Assembly (NCBI GenBank): GCA_003994795.1
Contig: AP018269.1
Location: 5,109,677-5,173,676 of the forward strand
Direction: 5' to 3'
Origin: Cylindrospermum sp. NIES-4074
GTDB taxonomy: Bacteria > Cyanobacteriota > Cyanobacteriia > Cyanobacteriales > Nostocaceae
Length of the DNA: 64,000 bases
The notes under the pieces: model-generated
What the model was told of the DNA's origin: nothing
The model's input: only the letters and a program-made list of their open reading frames with translations
Databases searched by the model: none
Made by a program: the position numbers and the translations under genes
Part shown: positions 7,847 through 16,165 of the stretch, piece by piece
How the letters are laid out: each line of letters opens with the position of its first letter
How positions within the stretch are numbered: position 1 is the stretch's first letter

Positions 7847-8419
7847 TTAGGGACTTGTTTGCGAGACGGTCAGCATAATAGGGCCAGCCTCCAGTCGGCC
7901 ACTCCAACTATTTCTTCCCGGCTCTACTTCATAGACTGCATACAGTTTATAAGTACCGGCTGCTAGCGGCTTAGTACCATTAATTGAATGAGTTGCCCAA
8001 ACTCCCACATTCACTTGGTGCTGAATGCTGCCTCCGGGTTCGAGGTGAGCGCGAACAATGCCGGACTTGTCTCGTTCATCCACCAACTTCAGCTTACGAG
8101 TGTTCCCCTTTTCATCCGTTAAGTGCAGTGTATACCAATCTAGGTGGATATCACCTGCATTTACGTGACTCAACACTTCTAAAGGTGCAGTGCCAACATT
8201 TTGTAGATGCAGTTCCACCAATCCGCCGTCGGGAGACAAGCCAAGCCTGAGACCACTTACCTGCTTACCCCAAGAAACAGATGCAGCATTTGAGCTAGTC
8301 TTTGATAAGTTCATAATTGGTTGTACTTCTCTGGTGATACTAGCTGGCACATGGCTACAGCCCAACAGCACGAGCAGGGCAAGCAGCCGAAAGTAGTTAA
8401 CAATGAAAAAGCTGCTCAT
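7847..8419 (-). CDS. lipoprotein with a beta-sandwich-like domain, partner of the first DUF4157 protein
   Basis: The 190-residue protein has a lipoprotein signal: a hydrophobic core (residues 9-20) ending in the lipobox LLGC (Cys21). The mature part is beta-rich with an Ig-like alternation (GLVELHLQNVG, GDIHLDWYTLHLTDEKG, GTYKLYAVYEVEPG) and ends in IMLTVSQ. I know no named family. It starts 69 bp downstream of the DUF4157 gene at 8489-10258 on the same strand, so the two probably form an operon. The second DUF4157 gene is also followed by an exported beta-rich protein, so the pairing is unlikely to be chance. It could be a periplasmic immunity, anchoring or chaperone partner; that is inference. 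Confidence 0.7.
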   Translation of the reverse strand: MSSFFIVNYFRLLALLVLLGCSHVPASITREVQPIMNLSKTSSNAASVSWGKQVSGLRLGLSPDGGLVELHLQNVGTAPLEVLSHVNAGDIHLDWYTLHLTDEKGNTRKLKLVDERDKSGIVRAHLEPGGSIQHQVNVGVWATHSINGTKPLAAGTYKLYAVYEVEPGRNSWSGRLEAGPIMLTVSQTSP

Positions 8420-8488
8420 TTCTCAAATTGAACCATAACGCTATGTTTGCATTATTAAGCGAGGGTGTGTTCGTTGGGCAGTCCCCAA

Positions 8489-10258
8489 TCACTTGTGCCG
8501 CTTCTTAGCATCGCGCCGTTTCATTTCTGCCTCCAGTGCCCGCTTCTCAAACTCTTTATTGGTTTTATCCACTCCAGCACTAAGACTTGCCAGATCAGTA
8601 TTAACTTGGGTAATGCGAGCTTTTAATTCTTCTGTAGAGAGATTAACCGCCGCATTCTTGCCGGAGTCAAGTGTAGTGGTGGGCAGGTCAACCGTGTCGT
8701 AGGTTTTGCCAGTAGATGAATCTGGAAACTGCAATTTGTTCCACTTGCGAGCGGCATCCATGAAATCCGAGGTCGGTGCACCAGGACGTACCAGTTTGAT
8801 TGGAGAGGGTTTGAGAGTCGCCTTCCCGGTAGCATCATTTTCCCAGCCCCATTCAATAGACCCCAGGTAGGTATTAGTCATTGGTCCGTCCAAGATTAGT
8901 GCCGTGACTTCAAAGCTTTGCTGCCACTGTTGTCCAGCAAAATTTATCTTACGTCTTGGCGTATCATTGAGAGTTGCGTCCTTCGTGTCGAAAGTCCCAT
9001 CCGGTTTACGTTTGTGATAACCGTGTTCGCCGTATCCCTCTGCCGGATCAGGCAGAACATCTGTCAGGGTCTTGGATACTACGTCTACTGTCTTGTTCGG
9101 ATCTTTAGGATCGGGATTTTGCGAATTGTTTACTGCGTAGAGCGGGTTGGTTTGAGGAAGTGTTGTTGCAGCAAATCCAAAATCGCTCTGGTCAATGCCC
9201 CGCCCTACATCTCCTTCCCCAGATGTGAGGGCATTAGGCATTTTACGAGAGTTCATGGGGTCATTCACAGGCCCACCAGCACTAGTGGAGCGAAAGGTTT
9301 TGACGGACTGTACCAGCCCGATATTGTCAGTTTCCACCAAATCATTCGGCGTGAACTTAAGATTGATCTCAGCACCAACCAGTTTGCCAACCCCTGTCCC
9401 ACTGTTGCGAGCAAAATAACTGGTGGTATCGAAAGTACCTCCATTGGTGTCCACAGCACGCTGAATCTGCGGACTCCCGCCTTGCTGAATCGTGTGCGTG
9501 AGTTCGTGAGCCAGCAAATGTTTGCCGTCACTTGAGCCTGGGTTGTACTTCCCTGCCCCAAAATAAATGTTACTACCATGAGCGAACGCCTGTGCGCCTA
9601 ACTCCCGATTCATCTGAATGGCTTCTTCACTGGTATGCACCCGCACATGATCGAACTTAGTACCAAAGCGGGGTTCCATAAAGCCGCGCACATCATCTGC
9701 TAACGGACTTCCACCACTCTTACTACTATTGAGCCGACTTTCAATATTACCTCCAGCTTGTAAGCTAGCATCCGTTGCTGGTATTGGTGCCCGTTGCACA
9801 ATTGGGGTAATAGTTTTTGCTAGAGGCTTTGTTTGTAATTGCTGCTCTGTTTGTTCCTCTGGTGCCATCCGCCGTTGCAAAGTAGTGTTAGACATAGACA
9901 TGACTTGGCTGGCCATCCTGTCTGCTTCCTGTTCGTACCTATCCCCAGGTGCGCCGACTGTTAACTTTCGCTGAATCGGCAATGTATCAACCACAGCAGG
10001 GGCCTGTATCATGCGTTGTCTTAACCCCAACCCCTCAACATCGGCTTGTGGCGATGCTTGCGCCGTAGCACCTAGCATCTTCGCCATTATATGATCTGCT
10101 GCTTCTTGGCTGTATTTTGGCGCATCTTGCTGTTTTCCCGTTGTCTCAATTCCTTTTGGCTGCACCAAAAAACCGCCCTGTGCTTGTTGGCTGCTGCTTG
10201 TTTTCGGGGCGGTGGTCGGTATCCTAGATTTGCTTTGCTGTTGCGGAGGTTTATACAT
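8489..10258 (-). CDS. DUF4157 protein, putative eCIS-associated effector with unknown C-terminal domain
   Basis: This 589-residue soluble protein has no signal peptide. Residues 1-129 are a Gln/Ser/Pro-rich region ending in PIQRKLTVGAPGDRYEQEAD, nearly identical to the protein at 11330-12391. Residues about 181-262 are a DUF4157 domain with the zinc-protease-like motif HELTH (251-255) in LLAHELTHTIQQGG. Residues 270-540 are a large domain I do not recognise, and the last 50 residues form a charged coiled coil. DUF4157 is known to mark proteins encoded in or near extracellular contractile injection system clusters, where it is found on cargo or toxins. The gene is probably cotranscribed with the lipoprotein gene downstream. 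The start ATG is shared in sequence with the paralogue. Confidence 0.8.
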   Translation of the reverse strand: MYKPPQQQSKSRIPTTAPKTSSSQQAQGGFLVQPKGIETTGKQQDAPKYSQEAADHIMAKMLGATAQASPQADVEGLGLRQRMIQAPAVVDTLPIQRKLTVGAPGDRYEQEADRMASQVMSMSNTTLQRRMAPEEQTEQQLQTKPLAKTITPIVQRAPIPATDASLQAGGNIESRLNSSKSGGSPLADDVRGFMEPRFGTKFDHVRVHTSEEAIQMNRELGAQAFAHGSNIYFGAGKYNPGSSDGKHLLAHELTHTIQQGGSPQIQRAVDTNGGTFDTTSYFARNSGTGVGKLVGAEINLKFTPNDLVETDNIGLVQSVKTFRSTSAGGPVNDPMNSRKMPNALTSGEGDVGRGIDQSDFGFAATTLPQTNPLYAVNNSQNPDPKDPNKTVDVVSKTLTDVLPDPAEGYGEHGYHKRKPDGTFDTKDATLNDTPRRKINFAGQQWQQSFEVTALILDGPMTNTYLGSIEWGWENDATGKATLKPSPIKLVRPGAPTSDFMDAARKWNKLQFPDSSTGKTYDTVDLPTTTLDSGKNAAVNLSTEELKARITQVNTDLASLSAGVDKTNKEFEKRALEAEMKRRDAKKRHK

Positions 10259-10345
10259 TGCTTTCTCTATTGCTTTTACTGTAACAATCTGAAAACATTT
10301 TTGTATTTATTTTACCTCAGTGTTACCCCTCAGTTATGCATTTGT
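10259..10345 (-). promoter_or_regulatory. duplicated 5' region of the first DUF4157 gene
   Basis: The roughly 85 bp upstream of this gene's ATG are almost identical to those upstream of the paralogue (12392-12476), including TGCTTTCTCTATTGC and TTACCCCTCAGTTATGCATT on the plus strand. The match ends abruptly at ATGCATTTGTG. The duplication therefore carried the 5' untranslated region and probably the promoter with the first part of the gene. Confidence 0.6.
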
Positions 10346-10705
10346 GGCAAAAAGCGATGCCTACAGTGGGCGAGAGCCTACGCATTTTTATCTATTTCAC
10401 CAAAAAGCGCCTTTTTGCCGATGGCAGGCAGTAAAAGCGAGCGATCGCCTTTGGAGCCAATTTTACAGCGCTCACCTTTTGAGACGGAACAGAGCGATCG
10501 CCTTTTTACCTAATTTCATCAAAAAGCGAGATCTAAGGCTGGTGAGAGCCTACAAACTTTTTCAGCCTCACTTATAAGATCAGGCGATGGCGCGGAGCGC
10601 CCGCTGGAGGCGATCGCACTTTAGCTCTTCAGTATTTAACCTTACCGCCAGAAATCTGCCTGACTAGGTGAGTAAAAGTAATAACCAGTGTTCTCTACAG
10701 CAATT
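10346..10705. repeat. HIP1-rich dispersed repeat region between the two DUF4157 units
   Basis: No gene is visible here. The stretch is a mosaic of repeat pieces such as GAGCGATCGCCTTT, TTTTGGAGCCAATTTTA-like sequence (also found at 7790-7803), CAAAAAGCG and GGCGCGGAGCGCCCGCTGG. Similar pieces lie at 7385-7450 and 62100-62148. The mosaic separates the two duplicated units. Confidence 0.6.
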
Positions 10706-11269
10706 TTAATTCTCTACCTGAAATAAAATTGTGTTCGACTCTAGGTTGCCAGTCCACACTTTCAACCCCATCTCCTCACCAGTCCATTTATTTGTGTAGG
10801 TCGCTTTCAACTTGAATTGTCCTATTTTTTCCATACTAAAATAGGGCTGGAGCTTTATTTGCTTACCATGAAAGTGTGATGGTGCAAGGGTAGAAAAGTC
10901 TGCCGCATTAGGTTTTCCCACATTTACCCTAGCATTGAAAGGAATGGAATTACCAGATGATTCCAATACATCAAATGATAGCTCTCCAGGAAAACCAGCA
11001 CCGTTTAGCGCCAACCTCGAATTTACTATCACGGAGTCATTACCGAAGTTGAATAAAAAGACGCGAATGATGACATCTTCTCCGATACGGTAGGTTGGTT
11101 TAGTTGTTGCTATTTCCAGCTTGAGGCCACTGTTCATACTGTTCAAGTTTTTTCCTAAATTGTTCACAGGCGCTGCTAGTAAGGAAAAGGCCAAAAAACT
11201 TGGCACTAAAGCAGCAAATATCAAAAACCATAGCCATTTAGTAATTCTTCTTAGAAAAATCAACTTCAC
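10706..11269 (-). CDS. exported beta-sandwich-like protein, partner of the second DUF4157-related protein
   Basis: The 187-residue product has a strong N-terminal hydrophobic segment (residues 12-35, WLWFLIFAALVPSFLAFSLL) that is a signal peptide or anchor, followed by an Ig-like extracytoplasmic domain (GLKLEIATTKPTYRIGEDVI, IRVFLFNFG, GQFKLKATYTNKW, NTILFQVEN). The LEIATTKPxYRxGEDVxI pattern is typical of bacterial intracellular-protease-inhibitor-like or Ig-type domains. Because the upstream gene carries an HExxH protease motif, an inhibitor role is attractive but unproven. The gene lies 60 bp downstream of the metallopeptidase-like gene on the same strand, mirroring the other unit. Confidence 0.7.
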   Translation of the reverse strand: MKLIFLRRITKWLWFLIFAALVPSFLAFSLLAAPVNNLGKNLNSMNSGLKLEIATTKPTYRIGEDVIIRVFLFNFGNDSVIVNSRLALNGAGFPGELSFDVLESSGNSIPFNARVNVGKPNAADFSTLAPSHFHGKQIKLQPYFSMEKIGQFKLKATYTNKWTGEEMGLKVWTGNLESNTILFQVEN

Positions 11270-11329
11270 TATCTTTACCCACCAGCTTATAAAGTGCTTG
11301 GCAAAATGGCTTTCAGAAAAGCCGAGATA

Positions 11330-12391
11330 TTAGGGATTAAAGGTCAAAGTGACTTTTTTACCAACAGCATTTTGAGCTACTTTGTACGCTCTCTTAACAA
11401 TATCTATCAATGGCTTTTTTTCTGTAGCCGACAGATTCACCCAGTGTTCGTCATGCAAGCGCCTCCAGATTTCTTGCATCTCAGTCGGCTTGGAATACAT
11501 ACCAGTTTGTTTTGAGTGGATAGCTTCCCAAGAGTAAGCCTCAACTTCCTGTTGATGTATGAGTCCAGGATTTAACCCTTGGCCAGGAACCTTACTAGGA
11601 CTGGTGCCACTTACCTGAAATTGCAGGACATGCTGGTATTCATGCATCATACTGCTATAAAGCAAAGAAACTCCATTGACAAAGGCAGTAGACCCAATCT
11701 CTACACGACTGGGGTTCGCTTTCTGTTTTTTCCCAGTACCAGCATATCCTGGTGGATTTACCTGTCCTTCCCCTGCTAGGCTGGAGTTGTAGTAAATCGC
11801 TCCTCCATCCAAAAAAGACATATTAATTCTGCCAGCTTTAGCTTGGTCAGATACAATTGCATCAATTGCTTGCTGATACTGATTTGCTTTAATAAAAGCT
11901 TCTACTTGTATAACTGTGTTCTCACCAAGTCCAGGCACAGTGGAACTTTTTTTCAAAGACTTGGTTTGTACTTTCTCCTCTGTCTGTTCCTTTGGTACCA
12001 GGAGCCGTTGCAAAGTATTGTTAGACATAGACATGACTTGGCTGGCCATCCTGTCCGCTTCCTGCTCGTATCTATCCCCAGGTGCGCCGACTGTTAACTT
12101 TCGCTGAATCGGCAATGTATCAACCACAGCAGGGGCCTGTATCATGCGTTGTCCTAACCCCAACCCCTCAACATCGGGTTGTGGCGATGTTTGTGCCGTT
12201 GCAGCCAGCATCTTCGCCATTATATGATTTGCTGCTTCTTGGCTGTATTTTGGCGCGTCTTGCTGTTTTCCCGTTGTCTCAATTCCTTTTGGCTGTACTA
12301 AAAAACCGCCCTGCGCTTGTTGGCTGCTGCTTGTTTTTGGGGCGGTGGTCGGTATCCTAGATTTGCTTCGCTGTTGGGGTGGTTTATACAT
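11330..12391 (-). CDS. putative eCIS-associated effector with a zinc-metallopeptidase-like C-terminus
   Basis: Residues 1-129 of this 353-residue protein are about 95% identical to the paralogue at 8489-10258 (I count seven differences), including PIQRKLTVGAPGDRYEQEAD. After residue 130 the sequences diverge and the DUF4157 core is absent. Instead residues 150-353 form a different domain with MMHEYQHVLQFQ (HExxH, His250-Glu251-His254) and a downstream HQQEVEAYSWEA (Glu282 or Glu284), the layout of a gluzincin zinc peptidase with a third ligand 28-30 residues after the first motif. There is no signal peptide. It is probably cotranscribed with the exported protein at 10706. I infer a payload delivered through the shared N-terminal region. 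Confidence 0.75.
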   Translation of the reverse strand: MYKPPQQRSKSRIPTTAPKTSSSQQAQGGFLVQPKGIETTGKQQDAPKYSQEAANHIMAKMLAATAQTSPQPDVEGLGLGQRMIQAPAVVDTLPIQRKLTVGAPGDRYEQEADRMASQVMSMSNNTLQRLLVPKEQTEEKVQTKSLKKSSTVPGLGENTVIQVEAFIKANQYQQAIDAIVSDQAKAGRINMSFLDGGAIYYNSSLAGEGQVNPPGYAGTGKKQKANPSRVEIGSTAFVNGVSLLYSSMMHEYQHVLQFQVSGTSPSKVPGQGLNPGLIHQQEVEAYSWEAIHSKQTGMYSKPTEMQEIWRRLHDEHWVNLSATEKKPLIDIVKRAYKVAQNAVGKKVTLTFNP

Positions 12392-12541
12392 TGCTTTCTC
12401 TATTGCTTTTACTGTAACAATCTGAAAACATTTTGTAATTATTTTACCTCGGTGTTACCCCTCAGTTATGCATTTGTGATATTACTTAGGGATAATTATC
12501 CGTCTGCTTATTTTTTACGGTCAGAAAATAATAAGGTTGCT
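12392..12541. promoter_or_regulatory. divergent intergenic region between DUF4157-type gene and AAA+ ATPase gene
   Basis: This 150-bp spacer must hold the promoters of both divergent genes. Its left 85 bp (12392-12476) are the copy of the duplicated 5' region also found at 10259-10345. The ATPase side is unique, with TTGC...TATGG just before the start. I see no certain -10/-35 boxes. Confidence 0.5.
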
Positions 12542-14509
12542 ATGGTTTATCCAGTCCTTCCTCACCAGTCTCAAACTAACCTGCAACAGTTGCATACTGA
12601 ATTAGATCAAGTTCGTCAGTACCTCAAACAATACATATCCCGCCCCCAAACCTCAACAATTGAGGCGGAATTTTCCCCCATCCCAGAAACGCCCACTTCC
12701 TCCACCCTAGACCAGCTTTGCTCACTCTTTCACCTCAACTCCTTTGAGCGAAATATTCTTTTGCTGTGCCTGGGTATGGAAATTGACCCCTATTTTGAAA
12801 TTCTCTGTGCTGAAGCTACCGCCCCCCTTAACCGTCCTTATCCTACTTTTGCTTTAGCCTTGGCAGCCTTTCCCCAGGCAGATTTCCGGGTTTTATCTGC
12901 CTTCTCTCCCTTGCTGCAATGGCATCTGGTACAGGTCGGTGAAGGGTCGTCCCTTGCCCAATCTCTTCTGCGTATTGACCAACGTATTCTCTGCTTTCTC
13001 CTGCAAAAGCCTCACCTAGACGCTAAACTATCCAGTCTTGTGCGTTCGATTCCTACAAATGTAGCGGTTCTGCCCCCATCTCACCAAGACATTGCTGACC
13101 AAATCGCCAGTGCTTGGTCGCAATCTCCCAAAAAGGGAACTTGGCCTGTGTTTCAACTCTGTGGCGCAGATATCACTTCTAAGCAAGATATAGCCGCATC
13201 TGCTTGTAGCCAAATTGATGGCAATTTAATGCAGATGTCTGCGGAGTTTCTGCCTTCTTCTTCTGAAGAATGCCATCTTCTCTTACAACGCTGGTATCGG
13301 GAAGCGATTTTAAGCAATTGTGTACTTTTACTAGATTGCGATGCCATCAGCCCAGCAGATCCTCAACGGGCGGCAACTCTCGCCCAATTTATTGAAGGCA
13401 TCAACAGCTTATTAATTGTCAGCACTCAAGAACGTCTGCGACAACGCCAGCGTCCGTTACTCACTTATGATGTACCAGCTTTAACACACCAAGAACAACT
13501 TAACGTGTGGCACACTTATCTCGGTGTTAATGCAGAAGAGTTAAATGGTGATCTGGATCTAATTGTCTCCCAATTCAACCTCTCGACTGCAACTATCCAA
13601 GCTGCCTGTTTACACGTGAACAATCAAGGAAATGGGCGGGAAAAGGAACCGTTAGCAACCCAAATCTGGAATTTTTGCCGCGTCCAAGCACGTCCTCACC
13701 TTGATGATTTAGCGCAACGGATGGAATCTAGCGCCACTTGGGAGGATTTGGTATTACCGCAACGTGAGAAGCAGATTCTCGAAGATATTGCTTCCCATCT
13801 GCGCCACCGCACCCAAGTATACCAAGACTGGGGCTTTGCCAAAAAAGGAGGTAGGGGTTTAGGTATTAGTGCGTTATTTCACGGACAAAGCGGTACTGGT
13901 AAAACTCTGGCTGCTGAGGTGTTAGCGCGGGAGTTTCGTCTTGATTTATATCGCATTGATTTGAGTGCAACGGTAAGTAAATATATTGGGGAAACTGAGA
14001 AGAATCTACGGCGGATTTTTGATGCAGCGGAAACGGGGGGTGCGGTGTTGCTATTTGATGAGGCTGACGCGATTTTTGGTAAACGGACTGAGGTGAAAGA
14101 TAGTCACGATCGCCATGCTAATGTGGAAGTTGCCTATTTGCTGCAACGGATGGAGGCTTACCAAGGTTTGGCAATTCTCACCACCAACCTCAAAGACTCT
14201 CTAGACCAAGCTTTTACCCGCCGCATCCGCTTTATGGTGCAATTTCCCTTCCCTGATACTCAAGCGAGGGCGGAGATTTGGCAACGGGCGTTTCCTCCCC
14301 AAACCCCCACCAAGAACATAGATTTTGAACAACTTGCCAAGCTGAATGTCTCCGGGGGCAATATCCGCAGTATTGCTTTAAATGCGGCATTTTTAGCTGC
14401 CGATGCTAGAGAAGCTATTCAGATGAACCATTTGGCCCAAGCATCCCAGCGTGAATATCTGAAAATGGGGCGATCGCTTACTGACAGTGAAATCAAAGGC
14501 TGGGTTTAG
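12542..14509 (+). CDS. AAA+ ATPase of the eCIS-associated type
   Basis: The 655-residue protein has an all-helical N-terminal region (residues 1-400) and a C-terminal AAA+ module. Visible motifs are Walker A GQSGTGKT (about 448-455), Walker B VLLFDEADAIF (about 501-511), sensor LTTNLKDSLDQAF and arginine-finger region RRIRF. This architecture matches the AAA+ ATPase conserved in extracellular contractile injection system clusters (the Afp15 class), which acts in particle assembly or cargo handling; it is also close to cyanobacterial AAA proteins of unknown role. I start at ATG 12542 (MVYPVLPHQS) with AAGG upstream, because the longer frame overlaps the divergent gene and reads Cys/Phe-rich non-coding sequence. 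It is divergent from the DUF4157 units, supporting a shared function. Confidence 0.8.
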   Translation: MVYPVLPHQSQTNLQQLHTELDQVRQYLKQYISRPQTSTIEAEFSPIPETPTSSTLDQLCSLFHLNSFERNILLLCLGMEIDPYFEILCAEATAPLNRPYPTFALALAAFPQADFRVLSAFSPLLQWHLVQVGEGSSLAQSLLRIDQRILCFLLQKPHLDAKLSSLVRSIPTNVAVLPPSHQDIADQIASAWSQSPKKGTWPVFQLCGADITSKQDIAASACSQIDGNLMQMSAEFLPSSSEECHLLLQRWYREAILSNCVLLLDCDAISPADPQRAATLAQFIEGINSLLIVSTQERLRQRQRPLLTYDVPALTHQEQLNVWHTYLGVNAEELNGDLDLIVSQFNLSTATIQAACLHVNNQGNGREKEPLATQIWNFCRVQARPHLDDLAQRMESSATWEDLVLPQREKQILEDIASHLRHRTQVYQDWGFAKKGGRGLGISALFHGQSGTGKTLAAEVLAREFRLDLYRIDLSATVSKYIGETEKNLRRIFDAAETGGAVLLFDEADAIFGKRTEVKDSHDRHANVEVAYLLQRMEAYQGLAILTTNLKDSLDQAFTRRIRFMVQFPFPDTQARAEIWQRAFPPQTPTKNIDFEQLAKLNVSGGNIRSIALNAAFLAADAREAIQMNHLAQASQREYLKMGRSLTDSEIKGWV

Positions 14510-14901
14510 CTGTGCTACCTGAAAATTAGGCGATCGCACTCTCGGTAATAAACTTAACTAATTCTGAACAGAAATATTTAGCAGAAATAGCGCTAATAAA
14601 ATTATAGATAATCAAAAATTTTATAGAAGTAATTTACAGATATTATTTAAAATATATTCACAGAAAAATTTAATAATTTTCTCGTTATGCATCCACAAGC
14701 CGCACAGAATTCTGACTTCTCGTTCTTGACTACTTCTTGTTAAACCCTTCTCAAGGAATAAAGCCATCGATAGCCTATAAAGCTAAACTAGATAATAACC
14801 AACTACAAAAATATAATCAACCTCTACAAAATTAGTTATTTGTAACTTCCATCACAGACACACCAAGCGTTGATAGGTAAATTCAGGCAGGGTATATAGA
14901 C
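14510..14901. other. AT-rich intergenic region
   Basis: Apart from one HIP1 site just after the ATPase stop, I see only AT-rich sequence (for example around 14570-14680) and no coding frame or clear hairpin. It must contain the promoter of the lipid kinase gene. Confidence 0.5.
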
Positions 14902-15816
14902 GTGGATAATTCAACTGATAAACTACAAAGAGTACTACCCATTAGTCCCCGCGCACTGCTGTTAGTAAATCGTCATGCCCGCCAAGGAGAAAAAAGTCTC
15001 ACCGAAGCTATTGATTGTCTGAAAACACTCGGTTTTGATTTAATCGAGGAGTCCACAGAAGATGCCAAACACCTTGGTGATATCATTAAACGCTACCAGA
15101 AAGAAATTGACTTAGTAATTGCTGGTGGTGGGGACGGTACTCTCAACGCTATAGTGGATGCTATAGTTGATACCCAACTGCCCTTGGGAGTTTTGCCTAT
15201 GGGAACAGCCAACGACTTAGCAAGAACTTTGGGAATTCCCAACTCCCTACCCGAAGCTTGTAAAATTATTGCCTCTGGACATCTGCGGCGCATTGATTTA
15301 GGGTGGGTGAACGGCAAACATTTTTTTAATGTTGCTAGTCTGGGATTAAGCGTGAAAATTACCCAGCGACTCACCAAAGAAGTCAAGCGGCGCTGGGGAA
15401 TATTTGCTTATGCTGCTACTGCATTGCAAGTAATTTGGGAATCTCGCCCCTTTCAGGCGGAGATTCGCATCAATGGCACATCGTTTCGTGTCAAAACCGT
15501 GCAAATTGCTGTGGGCAATGGTCGCTATTATGGTGGCGGAATGGCAGTGGTTCACGATGCTGCAATAGACGACCAAAGGCTCGATCTCTATAGCATGGAA
15601 ATAGAAAATTGGTGGCAAATAATACTATTACTCCCCGCAATGCGACAAGGGAGACACATATATTCACGAAATGTTCGTGTCCTTGAGGGTAAAGAAATAG
15701 AGGTATTTACCCGAAAACCACGTCCTATTAATACTGATGGAGAAATTACAACCTATACACCTGCTTTATTCCGTGTTATCCCTAAAGCTATATCTGTGTT
15801 AGTGCCACCAGCATAA
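14902..15816 (+). CDS. YegS/BmrU-type lipid (diacylglycerol) kinase
   Basis: The 304-residue protein has the DAGK catalytic domain fold: nucleotide-binding motif VIAGGGDGTLNAIVD (about 73-87), GVLPMGTANDLARTLG and a C-terminal beta-sandwich domain ending INTDGEI. Family members phosphorylate lipids such as diacylglycerol or related substrates with ATP at the inner membrane face. The frame begins with GTG (14902), and no better ATG exists before the conserved ISPRALLLVNRHARQG start. Downstream come two tandem-repeat arrays and then ExoD, so no operon is evident. Confidence 0.85.
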   Translation: MDNSTDKLQRVLPISPRALLLVNRHARQGEKSLTEAIDCLKTLGFDLIEESTEDAKHLGDIIKRYQKEIDLVIAGGGDGTLNAIVDAIVDTQLPLGVLPMGTANDLARTLGIPNSLPEACKIIASGHLRRIDLGWVNGKHFFNVASLGLSVKITQRLTKEVKRRWGIFAYAATALQVIWESRPFQAEIRINGTSFRVKTVQIAVGNGRYYGGGMAVVHDAAIDDQRLDLYSMEIENWWQIILLLPAMRQGRHIYSRNVRVLEGKEIEVFTRKPRPINTDGEITTYTPALFRVIPKAISVLVPPA

Positions 15817-15824
15817 AAGTTAGT

Positions 15825-15906
15825 CATTGGTCATGAGTCATTGGTCATTGGTCATTAGTCATTGGTCATTAGTCATTGGTCATTGGTCATTAGTCATTGG
15901 TCATTG
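15825..15906 (+). repeat. CATTGGT/CATTAGT heptamer array
   Basis: About twelve consecutive heptamers alternate between CATTGGT, CATTAGT and one CATGAGT. It lies 9 bases after the lipid kinase stop and is a typical short tandem repeat of heterocystous cyanobacteria. Confidence 0.9.
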
Positions 15907-15972
15907 AAGGGGGGAACTCTTAACAGGTAGGAGGCAATGAGGCAATGAGGTAATAAGCAATTATCCCCTCTG

Positions 15973-16062
15973 CTCCCCACACTCCCCACACTCCCCACAC
16001 TCCCCACACTCCCCACACTCCCCACACTCCCCACACTCCCCACACTCCCCACACTCCCCACA
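15973..16062 (+). repeat. CTCCCCACA nonamer array (10 units)
   Basis: Ten perfect CTCCCCACA units follow one another. The same unit recurs at 35132-35194 in the same orientation and at 32971-33033 in reverse complement. The frame through it translates to a VWGVWG polymer and is not a gene. Confidence 0.95.
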
Positions 16063-16165
16063 CCCCCATCAATAAAAATTTGATATTGTAGTAATTAACT
16101 TTAAGTGTATTTGATTTAGTTGTGTCAAGCTGAGTATTGTGGCAACTCGTATCAGGTAACACTAA

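Noticed and set aside
12317-12541. N-terminal extension of the AAA+ ATPase
   Set aside because: It overlaps the divergent effector gene and reads as Cys/Phe-rich sequence antisense to it.
7847-14509. complete contractile injection system cluster
   Set aside because: No sheath, tube, spike or baseplate gene is present; only the ATPase and putative cargo genes can be supported.
15973-16062. CRISPR-like array
   Set aside because: The units are 9 bp with no spacers, so it is a simple tandem repeat. The same applies to 32971-33033, 35132-35194 and 44213-44324.
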